Made by a program: the position numbers and the translations under genes. Positions 10,001 through 20,034 of a DNA stretch of 64,000 nucleotides are shown here, in pieces; position 1 is the first letter of the stretch, and each line of letters opens with the position of its first letter. The notes under the pieces are model-generated. The model saw nothing but the letters and a program-made list of their open reading frames with translations. It was not told the origin of the DNA and did not search any database. The DNA comes from Pogonophryne albipinna (Eukaryota > Chordata > Actinopteri > Perciformes > Artedidraconidae): positions 262,001 through 326,000 of the forward strand of contig JAPTMU010000112.1 of assembly GCA_028583405.1 (NCBI GenBank). Direction: 5' to 3'.

Positions 10001-12797
10001 CAAGAACGTAAGACTAACCTCCCTCATTAATATATAATGACAAAGCAATGTGTTTCCAAAATCCTTTCATACCTACATAACTAATAGAGTGATAGCATCT
10101 CCCTGGTTCCCTGCAAAAAAATCCAATAGGATTTCTCCATGTGATTTTGGGTTATAGGAGAAAATGATCGCAATGCCAAACAAACTTTTTTGATATTCAC
10201 ATGTTTTGTTCAGCAGGATAATCTCTACATATAAACACCACTTTATGATTTCGAAAGTAAAAAGCTAACGTTAGGCTATAAAGGAACTACAGCACGGTCA
10301 CATGACTTAACATCACCACCGCTAAGCTAAAGGCGGCTAATGTTGGGCTATAAAGGAACTACTGCACGGTCACATGACTTAACATCACCACCGCTAAGCT
10401 AAAGGCGGCTAATGTTAGGCTATAAAGGAACTACAGCATGGTCACATGACTTCACGTCACCACCGCTAAGCTAAAGGCGGCTAATGTTGGGCTATAAAGG
10501 AACTACAGCACGGTCACATGACTTCACGTCCAACCGCTAAGCTAAAGGCGGCTAATGTTGGGCTATAAAGGAACTACAGCACAGTCACATGACTTCACGT
10601 CACAACCGCTAAGCTAAAGGAGGCTAATGTTGGGCTATGAAGGAACTACAGCACGGTCACATGACTTCAAAGGGCTGTAAAATACAAACGTCATAGCATA
10701 AAAATTATCAAAACAACATAAGTATTGCCATATGATAAAAGCATGTGACAGAAGTGATGTTAATGTAGATGGATACTAGGTGGTGGTAATTAGTTGACAA
10801 GAAAAACAGATGAAATTTACAGACATAACAGACTAACCAAAAACACTTTCAAAAACCCAATAGGCGCGTTCACACCGCAGTACTTTTCCCACTTTAGTTC
10901 TGATATAGTTCCGAAATCTTCAGTTCACACCAAAAAGAGCCGGAACTAAAATTAGTTAATGAGAACCTTTTCACCCCCTCCGCCAAAGAGCAGGGACTTT
11001 CGTGGGAGAAAAAGGTTCCTATGTCTGATTGGCTGGGCGGATTGCAAACCACGCCCCGTAAAACTCCCAAAAGGTTTTGTGAAGCCGCCATTTTATTATC
11101 CTTGCATTAGCATTATTAGCATTAGCCCAGCGCACAAACGCAGAGAGACTAACTTATGGCAACACAAAAGAAAACATGGGAGCGGTGGAGATGAGGAGGT
11201 GTCGGCGTTCTGGCGATTTACTCTGAAGGGTTTGCGGCCTGCCAGTAAACCCAAAGCAGAAGAAGAAGAAGTGACGTCAGCGGCTTCATTTGCCTAATCC
11301 TCCCCCAGGGACTTATTCCGGTGTGAACGCGATCTGTACTTAGTTCATGAGAACTAAAGAGTTCTCATGAACTAAGTTCTGATGAACCTTTGTGTGAAAA
11401 GTACTGCGATGTGAAAGCGCCTATTGACTTCCAGACGTCAGGGAGTGTTAAAATGCTCAATTACAGTGTTTTTACAACTCATTCTGCACCACTTTATTAC
11501 TTTTATGACTCAGAAATATTGGAGTTTATGATTCAGTGTACAGTTGAAAATGCACGGTTGTTTAATTACCTTTTTTGTACTGCTTTTCGAGTGGCCCCAG
11601 GTCAAAGTCTGTTGGCAGTGAAACGTTTATATTATGTACTGTTATTTGACTTATTGTGAGTTTCCAGGATAAGTGAAGTTTTCCGCTTCTGATGTGATAT
11701 CCTGTGATCAAAGGAGCCTCAGATTGTTCCTGTGATAAAACGTCTCTGGTTCTTTGTGTGTCTGCAGGTTCCCGATCAGCCCGAGTCCGGCCCTCTGTCA
11801 GCGGCTCCCAGCGCCGGCATCGTGGGCGCTCTGATGGAGGTGATGCAGAAGAGGAGCAAAGCCATCCATTCCTCAGGTAAAAGCTTTGGCTGTCAGGTTT
11901 TAGAGTCACAACTATGGATTAAATGTCAGAATTCTGAGAAAATAAAAATATTACTTTTTTTCTTTCTGAGAATTCTGAGTTTAATCTATGAACTCAAAAC
12001 ATTCACTTTTGTTCAGATCTAAAACTAAATGTCCTCCTCTCTAGCATGTTATCACTAAGTCCATGGTTCTGATTTGGCTGTAGACCTTTTGCCAAAATAC
12101 ACCACCTGATAATTCAGGAACTTATAAGTTATACAGAAACAACATTCTAAGTGTAAACAACAATGGACCAATCAGCACAATGACTACTTTTACTTTTGGT
12201 ACTTTAACTATATTTTTACTGAGTACTTCTACTTTTACTCAAGTACAAGATCTGAGTACTTCTACTTTTACTCAAGTACAAGACCTGAGTACTTCTACTT
12301 TTACTCAAGTACAAGATCTGAGTACTTCTACTTTTACTCAAGTACAAGATCTGAGTACTTCTACTTTTACTCAAGTACAAGACCTGAGTACTTCTACTTT
12401 TACTCAAGTACAAGATCTGAGTACTTCTACTTTTACTCAAGTACAAGACCTGAGTACTTCTACTTTTACTCAAGTACAAGATCTGAGTACTTCTACTTTT
12501 ACTCAAGTACAAGACCTGAGTACTTCTACTTTTACTCAAGTACAAGACCTGAGTTCTTCTACTTTTACTCAAGTACAAGGTCTGAGTACTTCTACTTTTA
12601 CTCAAGTCAAGTACAAGACCTGAGTACTTCTCCCACCTCTGGTCTCTAACTCTCAGCACAAAAGCTAATAAGCGAATTACAAAGTGTTTAATTCCCTGTA
12701 TTTCCACGCCCTTTAACACCGTGTTGTTTCCCCAGACGAAGACGAGGATGACGACGAAGACGAGGACTTTGAAGACGACGACGAGTGGGACGACTAG
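3690..12797 (+). CDS. wasl: Neural Wiskott-Aldrich syndrome protein (N-WASP), C-terminal half, four exons
   Basis: N-WASP is a cytosolic/membrane-associated activator of the Arp2/3 complex; Cdc42 and PIP2 release its autoinhibition so that it nucleates branched actin. The window holds the last four coding exons: 3690-3843, 9337-10007, 11768-11876 and 12736-12797. All have AG/GT borders and matching phases (1, 0, 1, stop). In order they give the C-terminal part of the GTPase-binding/autoinhibitory region ([14 protein letters not shown]), a long polyproline region, two WH2 actin-binding motifs ([15 protein letters not shown] and [14 protein letters not shown]), the central helix ([14 protein letters not shown]) and an acidic tail ending DDDEWDD. 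The tail tryptophan is the Arp2/3 contact. The N-terminal WH1 and CRIB exons lie left of the window. No frameshift or stop was seen. Which teleost paralogue (wasla/waslb) cannot be decided here. Confidence 0.95.
3850..4030 (+). repeat. (CA)n-rich microsatellite in wasl intron 8
   Basis: Imperfect CA repeats with CACAGA and CACTCA variants start seven bases after the donor site. Long His/Thr frames here are products of the repeat, not genes. Confidence 0.95.
4126..4866. mobile_element. PIF/Harbinger-like MITE, copy 1 (TTA TSD)
   Basis: The 741-bp element has inverted ends (TGGCGCATTTCCACTACAG and CAGTGGAAAAGCGCCA) and the direct triplet TTA on each side (4123-4125, 4867-4869). A 3-bp TTA/TAA duplication suggests PIF/Harbinger, but no transposase is present. 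Related copies occur at 48330, 49415 and 50128. Confidence 0.8.
4954..6325. mobile_element. hAT-like element remnant, composite
   Basis: It begins TAGGGATGTAACGATACC, a widespread hAT terminus, followed by CGGTACGATAATATCGCG. Related TATCGCG/CGGTAT sequence reappears at 6257-6325. Between them lie the 3' tail of a LINE and unassigned sequence with a poly-C tract near 5790. The right border is uncertain. Confidence 0.5.
5941..6258 (+). mobile_element. 3' end of a non-LTR retrotransposon with poly-A tail
   Basis: The segment ends GATCTCAATGGGACCATCTG, then GTTAAATAAAGTTT and a 16-base A-run. This is a familiar 3' terminus of fish LINEs. Only the 3' UTR remains. It appears inserted inside the hAT-like remnant. 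Confidence 0.6.
6333..6875. other. Wasl intron segment without recognisable gene
   Basis: It contains a G-run near 6433-6442 and no exon signature. Short open frames on both strands have no recognisable protein features. Confidence 0.5.
6876..7716. mobile_element. AGTAAAAGTA-type hAT MITE containing a minisatellite
   Basis: It starts near GGAGGTGGTATAAGTATAG and ends GAATCTAGTTACTTTACACC. This resembles a common fish hAT-like element whose ends read GAGGTGGGAGAAGTACTC and AGTAAATCTACTTACT. The internal part after the array (7240-7716) has a relative at 50283-50540. Exact borders and target duplication were not resolved. Confidence 0.55.
6889..7221 (-). repeat. 33-bp minisatellite array 1 (about 10 copies) in wasl intron 8
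   Basis: The unit begins AGATCTTGTACTTGAGTAAA and continues AGTAGAAGTACTC (33 bp). Because 33 is a multiple of three, several frames stay open as 11-residue repeats, which are not genes. The array is the reverse complement of the one at 12220-12630. Confidence 0.95.
7960..8240. repeat. Dispersed repeat fragment shared with the hAT MITE at 2589-3531
   Basis: The stretch CAGATTGATGCTTTAAA followed by CGGGGAGCATGCCCCCGG occurs here (about 8100-8170) and again at about 3150-3210. The two regions therefore share a source repeat. No ends were identified. Confidence 0.5.
8522..9240. mobile_element. Non-autonomous hAT element, diverged 8-bp TSD
   Basis: It opens CAGGGATGGGCAAC and closes TTTTGCCCATCCCTG, so the ends are inverted. 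The flanking octamers ATCTATGG (8514-8521) and ATCTACGT (9241-9248) match at six of eight positions, fitting an aged hAT target duplication. No transposase frame was recognised. Confidence 0.75.
9337..10007 (+). CDS. wasl: wasl exon: polyproline region and two WH2 motifs
   Basis: The acceptor is CCCCACAG before 9337 and the donor is AAGAAC|GTAAGA. It encodes about 223 codons. The proline runs, interspersed with SRGG and SRAP linkers, bind profilin and SH3 proteins in this family. They are followed by WH2-1 ([18 protein letters not shown]) and WH2-2 ([15 protein letters not shown]). There is an unusual His/Gln-rich insert ([14 protein letters not shown]) in the middle of the proline region. 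The minus-strand Glu/Gly-rich and plus-strand Leu-rich frames over this exon are compositional shadows. Confidence 0.95.
10262..10672 (+). repeat. 72-bp minisatellite, about 5.7 copies, wasl intron 9
   Basis: The unit runs GCTAATGTTGGGCTATAAAG, then GAACTACAGCACGGTCACAT, GACTT and a CACC-containing end to CTAAGCTAAAGGCG. The copies differ by scattered substitutions and small deletions. Confidence 0.9.
10861..11422. mobile_element. MITE with GGCGCGTTCACACCGCAGTA inverted ends
   Basis: The left end is TAGGCGCGTTCACACCGCAG. The right end is the approximate reverse complement, CTGCGATGTGAAAGCGCCTA. The element is 560 bp and lies in wasl intron 9. The target duplication is unclear. It encloses a perfect hairpin at 11338-11377. 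A 112-residue frame at 10959-11297 has no recognisable domain and is not called as a gene. Confidence 0.7.
11338..11377. repeat. Perfect 18-4-18 hairpin inside MITE
   Basis: The arm ACTTAGTTCATGAGAACT is followed by a loop AAAG and the exact reverse-complement arm. It is probably a subterminal structure of the MITE rather than a terminator. Confidence 0.95.
11768..11876 (+). CDS. wasl: wasl exon: central (connector) helix
   Basis: The acceptor is TGTCTGCAG before 11768 and the donor is TCCTCAG|GTAAAA. It encodes VPDQPESGP through [20 protein letters not shown]. This amphipathic helix is masked by the GTPase-binding domain in the closed form and contacts Arp2/3 when released. Confidence 0.95.
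12220..12630 (+). repeat. 33-bp minisatellite array 2 (about 12 copies) in wasl intron 10
   Basis: The unit is GAGTACTTCTACTTTTACTC followed by AAGTACAAGATCT, the exact reverse complement of array 1. AGATCT/AGACCT variants alternate between copies. It ends at a CTTCTCCCACCTCTG terminus typical of the parent hAT-like MITE. Confidence 0.95.
12736..12797 (+). CDS. wasl: wasl terminal coding exon: acidic tail
   Basis: The acceptor is GTTTCCCCAG before 12736. The exon completes an Asp codon and encodes 19 more residues of Asp/Glu with a single Trp (DDDEWDD), then TAG at 12795-12797. This is the Arp2/3-binding acidic motif. Confidence 0.95.
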
Positions 12798-14062
12798 TGA
12801 AGAAATCTGTCCTCTGCACCGACCGCTGACACTAAAATATCTTCTAAAAAACCCTTCCAGCATCAGACTAAAACTGTAATGTAAATGTTGTAAGAATTGG
12901 CTGTATATTTATTTGTTTGCCTTTTTTGCTCTTTTTATTTTAACGATTATAAGAATGAATCTGTGCAATACCTCATCTGTTAGATCTGTCACACATTCCC
13001 ATCGTTAAAGACTCCTTAGAAAGCACTAAACGCCGCCATCAGCACATTTCATTATCGACGCTATAAACCCTCGCTGCTCCCTGACAGCAGTCTGAACCGA
13101 GGCTTCATCGCTCCTTGGGAAATATTGTTTTTCTTGTTTCCATTCCTCTTCTGAGAAACTGAAAAGGAGACGAGCAAACAGGCAGGATCCTCTTTGTGTT
13201 AGAATGCTAGATAACACTATTTTCTTACCGTGCTTCTTCTGTCGCGTCTCCTAATGAAGTTTAGTTTAGTCGTGTTCTTTTTTCATGAATCCTTTTTTGA
13301 CCAAAATGGCTCAGTCGCCTCACGTGTTTTTTTTTTATGAAGTTAAAGCCGTTTATTTGCACACAGTTTATATGATAGCTCAGTGTTGTGTGTTTTTTTT
13401 TTTAAGTGTGTGTTGAGTTTGTTTGTATTTAGTTTCAAGCAGGTTACAGTGAAGATGGACATTTTTTTAAAAGGTTTTGCGATATCGTGACCTTGTTCAA
13501 ATGGGACTACAAACATTTTCTTTGGCTTGATACAAAAACATGTCTACACACACACACACACACATTTTGTGAAATGATGGAAGTTTTGTTCTCATGGTCT
13601 GGTTGGTTGTTTTTGTTGTGGCACCTTTCCGTTATTTCCTGCAGGAGGAAACATCTCCAGCGCTCTGGTCCCTATTTCAAATATCCCGTCATGCAGAAAA
13701 AAAAAAGATGGATATAATTCATCCTCTTCCCTCCAGTTAACAAACTATCATTTTATGCAATGCGACTGTACATGCCTCCTCATGGAGAATCATTTAAAAA
13801 AAAAAAAAGCAAATAATAAATAAACCAAATGTGGCATTTGCAAGCAGCTTGTGGTTCGGCGATGCCCGAGATCCCTTTGTGTGTAAACGGAAAAAAGAAA
13901 TAGCCGACGCTCGTTTTAACTGTTCGAGTTTTTACCGTCCTCCAGCGAGGCTGAAAGCTGCATCGAAAGCTGAGATACTGACAGTGAGCCTGTGAAAAGG
14001 GTTGGGAGGGGGAGGGCAATGCAAATACTAAATTCTATACTTAAATAAATGTTAATATTTAC
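12798..14062 (+). other. wasl: wasl 3' UTR with AATAAA signal
   Basis: An AT-rich sequence follows the stop. An AATAAA occurs within TTAAATAAATG at about 14043-14049. The UTR from 12880 onward is present a second time at 27154-28335 at very high identity, so reads mapping here may be ambiguous. Confidence 0.65.
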
Positions 14063-14922
14063 AGAGAAATGTGTGTCTTGTTATTTGTTAAAGTGGTTCT
14101 ACTTCAGAGGGGATGAAGTCCAGTTTGGTGCTAAAATCAACATTCATTTTATGTTTCTGTAAAGAGACATTTTATACAGGTATCGACCCAGAACTGGCCC
14201 CCATTAAAGTCAGCGTTAATTATTTTTCAATGTGTGTAGACTGATTAAAACCATTAGGAACAGTAGGTAGTTTCAGGGAAGCTTCAGAGACTTAACACAA
14301 CATGACTACAGGCCTAGTTGAATACTCGATGCCGATTGGTCAATTTGGAACATTCTGTGGTCTGCTAGGTTTATCACTAGTAGACCAGACGTCCTTGAGT
14401 ATGTCTTTTTTCTGGGAACAGATCCTCTGACAATAGTTTGTGGGGGATTGTATCCTTTGCAACAAAAACCTATAACACACTGCAGGGAAGGCAAAACCCA
14501 AAAATCATAATAGGGTCTCTATGAAGTTTGTGATTTCAAAATGAGCTTGAAACAAAAAAACAGGCAAAAAACGCATTAAAGACAATCTAGGTACCATCAC
14601 TAGTTACACTTAGATTTCATTGTGCTCCTTTGTTCCTGTAAACTACCACTATTGCGGTAAGCATGTTGTAACTTCCGGTTGTTGTTGTTGTCATTGTCAT
14701 CTCCGGGTATCCCGTGTGCCTGTTCTGTTGCTGATAGCTTATTATCTTAACTTAATCGATCGTTTTAAAACTCTTGATCACGGCAACTACCTGACGTTGT
14801 AATCACACGTTACTACAGCTTAAGCACTCACAACTCTCCTTCTCTTAGCGACTGTAACTCCACAGTTGCCTACACTCTTTTCGGGTTTGCTAACGGTAGC
14901 TACTTTAGCTTGATAGCTAGCC

Positions 14923-15780
14923 ATGGCTCTTTCCCCACCCTCGGGTGCTATTCCCTGCTCTAACTGTCTCATGTTTGGTTACTTCCCTACCTCCTTTACT
15001 GGTACCGATACATGTGTTAAATGTAGTATAGTTGTTAGGTTGGAGGCGGGAATCATAGCCATAGAAGCCCGGCTCCGCATCTTAGAAAGTAACTCAGCTA
15101 CAGTAAAGCCCATGTTAGCCGGTGCGGACCGGCAAAAGGGAGCTCCTATTAGCCGTCCCCCGGCAACTCCCGAGCAGCAGGGAGACTGGGTGACTGTTCA
15201 GAAGGGGCATAACGCGAAACCCGCAGGTCCCCACCAACCCGTTCACGTATCTAACAGATATTCCCCACTCAGCGAGACACCCGCTGAGAAGCCAACTCTG
15301 GTTATTGGTAGCTCTATTATGAGATACGTGAATTTAGAGACCAAAGCCTCCACAGTCACATGCATTCCGGGGGCCAGAGCGGGCGACGTTGAGGCGCATC
15401 TTAAACTGCTGGCTAAAAATAAACGTAAATACTGTAGGATTGTTATTCACGTCGGTGGTTATGATGTTCGTTTACGCCAATCAGAATGCACCAAACTTAA
15501 TGTGGAGTCGGTGTGTAGTTATGCTAAAACAATGTCGGACACCGTAATATTCTCTGGTCCCCTCCCCAATCTGATCAATGATGACATGTATAGCCGCATG
15601 TCATCATTTCAGCGCTGGTTGTCTTGGTGGTGCCCAGCAAACAATGTGGGCTTCGTAAATAATTGGACAGCCTTCTGGGGAAAACCTGGTCTGATTAAGA
15701 GAGACGGCATTCATCCTACTTTGGAAGGTGCAGATCTCATTTCGGCAAACATTTCAGGGCTTTGTGGACTTAATCCATGA
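14923..15780 (+). CDS. LINE ORF1: SGNH-esterase-like protein
   Basis: The ATG is in CCATGG context and the product is 285 residues. The N-terminus carries two CxxC pairs (CSNC and CVKC), followed by a short helical segment. From about residue 125 a SGNH-hydrolase-like domain reads LVIGSSIMRYV (block I), IVIHVGGYDV (block III region) and KRDGIHPTLEGADLIS (block V with catalytic-type D-x-x-H). Esterase-like ORF1 proteins are known in CR1/L2-clade LINEs, where they are thought to aid RNP or membrane interaction. The frame ends in UGA, immediately followed by in-frame ORF2 sequence. Confidence 0.85.
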   Translation: MALSPPSGAIPCSNCLMFGYFPTSFTGTDTCVKCSIVVRLEAGIIAIEARLRILESNSATVKPMLAGADRQKGAPISRPPATPEQQGDWVTVQKGHNAKPAGPHQPVHVSNRYSPLSETPAEKPTLVIGSSIMRYVNLETKASTVTCIPGARAGDVEAHLKLLAKNKRKYCRIVIHVGGYDVRLRQSECTKLNVESVCSYAKTMSDTVIFSGPLPNLINDDMYSRMSSFQRWLSWWCPANNVGFVNNWTAFWGKPGLIKRDGIHPTLEGADLISANISGLCGLNP

Positions 15781-18700
15781 CAAACTGGAGTTGAGACCAG
15801 GAGGCGGAGTCGCAGTCTTACACGCTTCTCTGCGCTCTCTCCTAGGCAGTCATCCATAGGAATCCCGAACCCAATAAAATACCCAATATTAGCGGTGTGT
15901 GTGTCTGCCCAAGGACAATTTAAGGTAAAACCTAATAGAGGTGTCATACATAATAACCTAATAAAAGTAAATGTAACAACTACTACAGTGCAACAAAACA
16001 GGAATATTAAATGTGGTCTCTTAAACATAAGATCTCTAGCATCTAAAGCAATATTGGTAAATGATTTAATATCAGATTATAATATTGATATATGCTGTCT
16101 CACTGAAACTTGGTTGAGACATGAAGAATATGTCAGCATAAATGAGGCCACTCCACCCAGCCATATCAATACTCATATTGCCCGAGGCGTGGGCCGAGGA
16201 GGTGGAGTTGCAGCAATCTTTGACTCAAGTTTACTTATCAATACTAAACCAAAATTAAATTATACCTCCTTTGAAAGTCTCGTTTTTAGTCTTACGCATC
16301 CGACCTGGAAAACTTTGCAGCCAATCTTATTTGTTACAGTGTACCGTGCACCAGGTCCTTATTCAGAATTCTTATCAGAGTTTTTATCAACTTTGGTACT
16401 TAAAACAGATAAAGTAATTATCGTAGGTGACTTTAATATTCATGTTGACGATGACAAAAATAGCCTTACTGTTGCATTTAACTCTATATTAGATTCTGTT
16501 GGTTTCTGTCAGAGTGTAAATAAACCAACCCACTGCTATAATCACACTCTCGACCTTGTTCTGACTTATGGTATTGAAATTGAGCAACTATTAGTCGAAC
16601 CGCATAATCCTGCTTTATCCGACCATTTCTTAGTAACTTTTGAAGTACTGTTACTAGACTACAAAGCATTAGTCAAAAGCTCCTGCAGCAGAAACCTATC
16701 TGTTAGTGCTATAGCCAAATTTAAGGAAGAGATTCCACCAATATTTAACTCGATAGCATGTCTGCATGTAGGGGAGGAAACTTATACAAAATGTACACCA
16801 CCCCAAATTGATCATGTTGTTGATAGTGCTACAGATGCGCTGCGAATAAAATTAGACTCTGTTGCTCCTTTGAAAAAGAAGAAAATAAAACAACATAGAT
16901 TAGCTCCATGGCATAATGCCGAAACCCGCAAAATAAAGCAAAAGTCGAGACAACTTGAAAGGATATGGCGTTCCACTAAACTTGAAGAATCTCGTTTAAT
17001 TTGGCATATTACTCTCAATGAATATAAGAAAGCACTGCGTAAAGCGAGAGCAGCCTACTACTCTTCATTAATAGATGAGAATAAGAATAATGCAAGATTT
17101 CTTTTCAGCACTGTAGCCAGGCTGACAGAGAGCCACAGCTCGATTGAGCCTTCTATTCCCATAGCACTCAGTAGTAATGATTTTATGTGCTTTTTTAACG
17201 ATAAAATTGTTACTCTTAGAAACAAAATTAATGACCTCTTGCCTTTGACCAGTATAGTGTTATCAACAGCTCCCGGAAACGTAAGTTCTAATATTACACT
17301 AGATAGTAAACTAGAATGCTTTTCAGCCATTAACCTTGAACAATTAAATTCAATGATTCTCTCTTCTAAACCATCAACGTGTATGTTAGACCCAATTCCA
17401 ACTAAGCTGTTGAAGGAAGTTTTTCCATTAATTGGCACTTCTTTATTAAATATTATGAATATGTCTTTATTATCAGGCTATGTTCCACAATCATTCAAAG
17501 TAGCAGTGATAAAACCGCTTCTTAAAAAGCACAACCTCGATCCAGAGGTTTTAGCCAATTATAGACCTATTTCTAATCTTCCGTTCCTCTCAAAAATTCT
17601 TGAGAAAGCAGTCGCAAAACAGTTGTGTGATTACTTAAAAAACAATGATTTATTTGAAGATTTTCAGTCTGGCTTTAGAACACATCATAGCACAGAGACA
17701 GCTCTGGTTAAAGTCACAAATGACATTCTAATGGCCTCAGACAAGGGACTTGTCTCTATTCTTGTTTTGCTCGATCTCAGTGCTGCATTTGATACTATCG
17801 ATCATGATATCTTATTGCAAAGACTAGAGCACTTAGTTGGCATACAGGGAACTGCTTTAGGCTGGTTTAGGTCCTATCTATCTGAACGATCTCAGTTTGT
17901 ACGTGTCAATGATGAATCTTCCACGCAAACCAAAGTTAGCCATGGAGTGCCACAGGGCTCAGTGCTCGGACCTATTTTGTTCACATTATATATGCTTCCG
18001 TTAGGCAATATTATAAGGAATCATTCTGTAAATTTTCATTGTTATGCAGATGATACTCAACTATATTTATCAATCAAGCCTGATGAAATTAATCATCTAA
18101 ATAAAATTCAAGACTGCCTCAAGGACTTAAAAACGTGGATGACCTTAAACTTTTTGATGTTAAACACGACCAAAACTGAAGTTATTGTACTTGGCCCGAA
18201 GAATCTACGAAACAAATTATCTAAAGATATACTAACTATGGATGGCATTAATTTGGCCTCCAGTGAGACTGTAAGGAATCTTGGTGTTATATTTGATCAG
18301 GATTTATCCTTTAACACCCACATAAAATCAATTTCAAGGACCGCCTACTTCCATCTACGTAACATTGCAAAAATCAGGCATATCTTGCCTCAAAACGATG
18401 CAGAGAAACTAGTACATGCATTTGTTACTTCAAGGCTGGATTATTGTAACTCTTTATTATCAGGGTGTACCAAGAAGTCAGTCAAGTCGCTTCAGCTGAT
18501 TCAAAATGCTGCAGCTCGTGTACTAACCAGAGTTAGGAAAAGGGACCACATTACTCCTGTTCTGGCTGCCTTACACTGGCTCCCTATAGAACACAGGATA
18601 GAATTTAAAATTCTTCTTCTCGCCTACAAAGCCCTTAATGGGCAGGCGCCATCTTACCTTAAAGAACTCATTATACCCTACTGTCCTACTAGGGCATTGC

Positions 18701-18885
18701 GTTCCAAGAATGCAGGGTTGTTGGTTGTTCCTAGAGTCTCTAAAAGTACAATGGGAGCCAGAGCCTTTTCTTATCAAGCTCCACATTTGTGGAATCAGCT
18801 TCCAGTTTGTGTTCGGGCGGCAGACACCCTATCCGTTTTTAAGAGTGCGCTTAAGACCTTCCTTTTTGATAAAGCTTATAGTTAG
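15781..18885 (+). CDS. LINE ORF2: endonuclease and reverse transcriptase
   Basis: The frame is open from directly after the ORF1 UGA to the stop at 18883-18885 (about 1,034 codons). It has no ATG in roughly its first 38 codons, and none obvious at the start of the endonuclease, so initiation is unclear. The APE endonuclease shows [16 protein letters not shown] and SDHFLV. The RT shows [45 protein letters not shown] and [11 protein letters not shown]. The C-terminus has [12 protein letters not shown] and [10 protein letters not shown], the L2/CR1 signature. It makes the nick and copies the RNA by target-primed reverse transcription. No inactivating change was seen. Confidence 0.9.
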   Translation, partial: QTGVETRRRSRSLTRFSALSPRQSSIGIPNPIKYPILAVCVSAQGQFKVKPNRGVIHNNLIKVNVTTTTVQQNRNIKCGLLNIRSLASKAILVNDLISDYNIDICCLTETWLRHEEYVSINEATPPSHINTHIARGVGRGGGVAAIFDSSLLINTKPKLNYTSFESLVFSLTHPTWKTLQPILFVTVYRAPGPYSEFLSEFLSTLVLKTDKVIIVGDFNIHVDDDKNSLTVAFNSILDSVGFCQSVNKPTHCYNHTLDLVLTYGIEIEQLLVEPHNPALSDHFLVTFEVLLLDYKALVKSSCSRNLSVSAIAKFKEEIPPIFNSIACLHVGEETYTKCTPPQIDHVVDSATDALRIKLDSVAPLKKKKIKQHRLAPWHNAETRKIKQKSRQLERIWRSTKLEESRLIWHITLNEYKKALRKARAAYYSSLIDENKNNARFLFSTVARLTESHSSIEPSIPIALSSNDFMCFFNDKIVTLRNKINDLLPLTSIVLSTAPGNVSSNITLDSKLECFSAINLEQLNSMILSSKPSTCMLDPIPTKLLKEVFPLIGTSLLNIMNMSLLSGYVPQSFKVAVIKPLLKKHNLDPEVLANYRPISNLPFLSKILEKAVAKQLCDYLKNNDLFEDFQSGFRTHHSTETALVKVTNDILMASDKGLVSILVLLDLSAAFDTIDHDILLQRLEHLVGIQGTALGWFRSYLSERSQFVRVNDESSTQTKVSHGVPQGSVLGPILFTLYMLPLGNIIRNHSVNFHCYADDTQLYLSIKPDEINHLNKIQDCLKDLKTWMTLNFLMLNTTKTEVIVLGPKNLRNKLSKDILTMDGINLASSETVRNLGVIFDQDLSFNTHIKSISRTAYFHLRNIAKIRHILPQNDAEKLVHAFVTSRLDYCNSLLSGCTKKSVKSLQLIQNAAARVLTRVRKRDHITPVLAALHWLPIEHRIEFKILLLAYKALNGQAPSYLKELIIPYCPTRALRSKNAGLLVVPRVSKSTMGARAFSYQAPHLWNQLPVCVRAADTLSVFKSALKTFLFDKAYS

Positions 18886-19496
18886 GGATGATTAGATTCA
18901 GCCCCTAGTTTTGCTGATAGGCTTAGTTTGTCGGGGGACATCTTACTTCTTCCTTCTCTCTGTCTATACCTGTGTACTCTCATGTTCCGATTAACCCAGC
19001 TTCCCCAAATGTCTTTCTTTTTGGTGTCTATATACGCTGGGATCCGGAGTCATGGATGATCCTGCGGTCCTGTGTCCTGCATCGCGAGCCCTGGATCTTG
19101 AGTCGTGGCTGTGGTCATGGATCATAGGTCCTGGATGGATATCCTCGTGGATTCATCTTCCTATTATACACACATGCATTTCCAAACATTTGGACTACCT
19201 ATGTTGCAAATGTATTATCTTTTCAATTTACACACGGCATCTATTGCACGTCTGTCCGTCCTGGGAGAGGGATCCCTCCTCTGTTGCTCTCCCTGAGGTT
19301 TCTCCCATTTTTCCCTTTAAAACTGTGGGTTTTCTTCGGAAGTTTTTCCTTGTACGATGTGAGGGTCTAAGGACAGAGGGTGTCGTATTGTCATACTGAT
19401 ATTTTGTACAAACTGTGAAGTCCACTGAGACAAATGTAACATTTGTGATATTGGGCTATATAAATAAACATTGATTGATTGATTGATTGATAAACT

Positions 19497-20034
19497 GTTT
19501 CAGCAGACTGTCCAGTTATTATACACAGCGACATTATCATACACTACCATCTCAGATTCAAAAGGGTATCTGAGTTCTCTGAGAATAGCTGATGGGGTAA
19601 CACATGAACTGCTTTTTTTTCCAAATAAATACAATAAAGTTTCATCAGAATGTATTTTTATTTCAAAAGAAGAAGATAGTGTTTTTCCTAAAATGCTGTT
19701 TTGCTAAATATTCATATAAACAAGGATAAGACAAATACTGTTGTCTCTGAAACAGACATTCAAAGTACAAACGCTTGTATGTCGTACGTCGGATTTGACA
19801 GTCCTGAAGGCAGTTGATTTCAAAGATTTTAAGAGATCATTTGAATCATCGCAGTTGATTGGTTTCATGTTGTTTGTAACAATGTGACACAAAGACATTT
19901 GTTTACAGAAAAGAAAATAATATTTTTTTAATAAAAATCTGGTATAACAATGTATAGAGGGGGCATCCCCCAGAAGACACACATTTATCACATGAAATTA
20001 TAGCGAACCCCGTGTGAAACATCAAATGGTTGTT
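19497..20034. other. 3' flank of TRIM gene A
   Basis: AT-rich sequence downstream of TRIM A (minus strand) and duplicated at 28926-29466. I see no gene in it. Confidence 0.6.

Larger units (their letters stand above)
14645..19490 (+). mobile_element. Full-length L2/CR1-type LINE with TAAACT target duplication
   Basis: The element lies between two TAAACT copies (14639-14644 and 19491-19496). The duplicated locus retains the uninterrupted site CTGTAAACTGTTTCAGC (28918-28934), so the insertion limits are exact. It ends in a (GATT)n tail, typical of L2 elements. It carries an esterase-like ORF1 and an endonuclease/RT ORF2, both open apart from one UGA between them. Confidence 0.93.

Noticed and set aside
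10959..11297. A 112-residue frame inside the GGCGCG MITE
   Set aside because: No recognisable motif. The region is bounded by MITE inverted ends and contains repeat sequence.
12180..12863. Repetitive proteins (11-residue units) from the 33-bp arrays in both strands
   Set aside because: Open frames arise from a 33-bp period in intronic minisatellites. They have no start context or conserved domain outside the repeat.
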